7,569 nucleotides of DNA from Acetobacteraceae bacterium (GTDB taxonomy: Bacteria > Pseudomonadota > Alphaproteobacteria > Acetobacterales > Acetobacteraceae): the NCBI GenBank assembly GCA_030039695.1, contig JASHVB010000633.1, positions 1 through 7,569 of the forward strand, read 5' to 3'. Numbering within the stretch: the first letter of the stretch is position 1; the number at the start of each line of letters is the position of its first letter. The notes under the pieces are model-generated. The model ran no database searches. It had not been told where the DNA came from and was given only the letters and a program-made list of their open reading frames with translations. The translations under genes and the position numbers were made by a program. Of this stretch, positions 6,700 to 7,569 are shown piece after piece.

Positions 6700-7018
6700 G
6701 TTGTCGCTGCGGAAGCCCGAGATGGAGTTGAGACGTGCTTGAGGTGACGCAACAGTCAGATCGCATGGGTGTTGCGACGGGTGTCGGCTTCCAGACGGCG
6801 GCTAGAGCGGACGCGCTTCAGATGGCCATCGATGTGGACCTTCAGTAGATCGGCCGGCCGATAGCCGGGACGGCCCTTGTCCTCTGGGCCGACGCGCGCA
6901 AACCTGCGGCAGCTAGATCCAATCCGTCGATCAATGCCGCGATGAAGCGCGAGGGCTTTTCATCGTCGACATAGTCGTCCGAGGCTTCGGGGAGAAGCGG
7001 AAGCTGGAAGTGGTCATA
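6700..7018 (-). pseudogene. IS1182-family transposase, N-terminal fragment with frameshifts
   Basis: Read on the minus strand from 7018, the first frame gives YDHFQLPLLPEASDDYVDD and then FIAALIDGLDLAAAG. After loss of one T near 6900-6902 the homology continues in the next frame with FARVGPEDKGRPGYRPADLL and HLKRVRSSRRLEADTRRN. These match the conserved N-terminal region of IS1182-family transposases (GLDLA..GF, GRPGY.P.DLLK, NRVRSSRRLE). A TGA at 6756-6758 replaces the usual Trp before LLRHLK. A second one-base loss between 6737 and 6711 shifts to the frame giving SISGFRSDN, the counterpart of the usual KTIADFRSDN. Clear resemblance stops at 6700. No start codon is visible in the first frame, and the catalytic region is absent. 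Confidence 0.82.
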
Positions 7019-7235
7019 GCGGGTGGCACGGGACGTGCCACAATTCTAATTCAGGCGGCGGTTCCCGCGGTGGGTCCGCGGCAGGCGCCAGATGCGATAG
7101 AGCTTGCCGCGGCATTCATTGTCGCGGAACGTCGCCCTGCCTCACGGCAGGCGGTCACGCTGGGCCATCGTCGGGCCGATGCGAGGCCGAGGGAAGGCTT
7201 CTTGATGCTCGACGTTGCGCCGGGGTGATCGAGCC
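7019..7235. other. Region between the IS1182 remnant and the TPR gene
   Basis: No gene is supported. A 72-codon plus-strand frame (7010-7228) ends 7 bases before the TPR gene, but it begins inside the transposase remnant, has no family resemblance and no ribosome binding site. The promoter of the TPR gene should lie here, but no clear -35/-10 pair was recognised. The hairpin at 7023-7041 is the only marked structure. Confidence 0.45.
7023..7041. repeat. Perfect inverted repeat, 8-bp stem with 3-base loop
   Basis: GTGGCACG, loop GGA, CGTGCCAC, followed on the plus strand by the AT-rich AATTCTAATT. It lies within five bases of the N-terminal limit of the IS1182 transposase homology. It could be an old terminator, an operator, or a palindromic insertion target of the element. 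There is no U-run on either strand. Confidence 0.6.
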
Positions 7236-7569
7236 ATGCTGACGGACCGCTACGACGTTCCGCTCTCCACAAGGTCCCAGGCCGCCCGCGACGCCTACAT
7301 GGAGGGCTGCGCGTTCAAGCTCACCATGTATCCCGGCGCAATCGAGGCCTTCGATCGCGCCATTGAGGCAGACCCCAAATTCGTCCTGCCCCACGCGGCC
7401 CGCGCGCACGCGCAACTGGAACGCGGCGACGCCGCGGCGGCCCGTGCGTCGATCGCCAAGGCGACCGACCTCGCCGCCGGCCTCTCCGAACGCGAAGCGA
7501 GCCATGTTGCCTACTTCGCCTCTCTCGTCGCCGGCGACACCGAGGCCGCGCTTGCCGCGCTTCCCGTCC
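7236..7569 (+). CDS. TTC38-like tetratricopeptide repeat protein, 5' part only
   Basis: The first 111 residues of a longer protein that runs off the right edge. The opening MLTDRYDVPLSTRSQAARDA, followed by an alpha-helical pair with the TPR-like pattern PGAIEAFDRAIEADPKFVLP, then AARAHAQLERGDAAAARASI and LSEREASHVAYF, is characteristic of bacterial TTC38-like TPR proteins. These are cytoplasmic helical-repeat proteins, usually around 450 residues, with no established enzymatic role. The ATG at 7236 is chosen because family members start at this motif, and a GGGGTGATC stretch (7222-7230) may act as ribosome binding site. The codon use is visibly more GC-rich than in the transposon-rich segment to the left, suggesting that host backbone resumes here. 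Confidence 0.88.
   Translation, partial: MLTDRYDVPLSTRSQAARDAYMEGCAFKLTMYPGAIEAFDRAIEADPKFVLPHAARAHAQLERGDAAAARASIAKATDLAAGLSEREASHVAYFASLVAGDTEAALAALPV

Noticed and set aside
7010..7228. 72-codon plus-strand frame ending 7 bases before the TPR gene
   Set aside because: Begins inside the transposase remnant on the opposite strand and shows no family features; spacing to the TPR gene alone is not enough.

Overview
The window looks like accessory chromosome or plasmid DNA from a GC-rich proteobacterium, most likely an alphaproteobacterium of the Hyphomicrobiales type. The reasons are the GC-rich codon use, a zinc-ribbon/nucleotide-cyclase/AAA/TPR tandem protein, an IS5-family element of the IS427-like kind, an IS1182-family remnant and a TTC38-like TPR protein. 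The taxonomic assignment is inference.

Layout. Bases 1-481 hold no gene I can support. Bases 482-3601 (+) encode a 1039-residue signalling protein: an N-terminal four-cysteine zinc ribbon, a class III cyclase homology domain with several altered catalytic positions, an AAA/STAND-type ATPase and a long helical repeat region. Bases 3602-3979 are non-coding and begin with a perfect 2 x 15 bp tandem repeat. Bases 3980-4840 are a complete but dead IS5-family element flanked by TA on both sides. Its minus-strand transposase has two amber codons and has lost a catalytic Asp. Bases 4841-5121 carry no recognisable gene.

Bases 5122-6654 (-) hold three tandem reading frames, read right to left: a 93-codon frame probably lacking its true 5' end, a 184-codon protein of unknown family, and a 222-residue class I SAM-dependent methyltransferase. 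All three lie in the same frame and are separated only by single TGA codons, with 9 codons in the first gap and none in the second. They may be a tightly coupled operon or one formerly longer protein split by stops. The open frame of the first ORF runs upstream, with no usable start codon, into an IS1182-family transposase fragment (6700-7018, -) that has two one-base frameshifts and a nonsense codon.

Bases 7019-7235 hold a perfect 8-bp-stem hairpin and no convincing gene. Bases 7236-7569 (+) are the start of a TTC38-like TPR protein that runs off the window.

The cyclase-AAA protein and the TPR protein appear to be ordinary cargo. The middle 3.4 kb is a transposon-battered insert carrying the methyltransferase module. 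The most interesting points are that same-frame three-ORF module, its chimeric 5' end, and the altered cyclase active site. No RNA gene, CRISPR array or replication origin was found.
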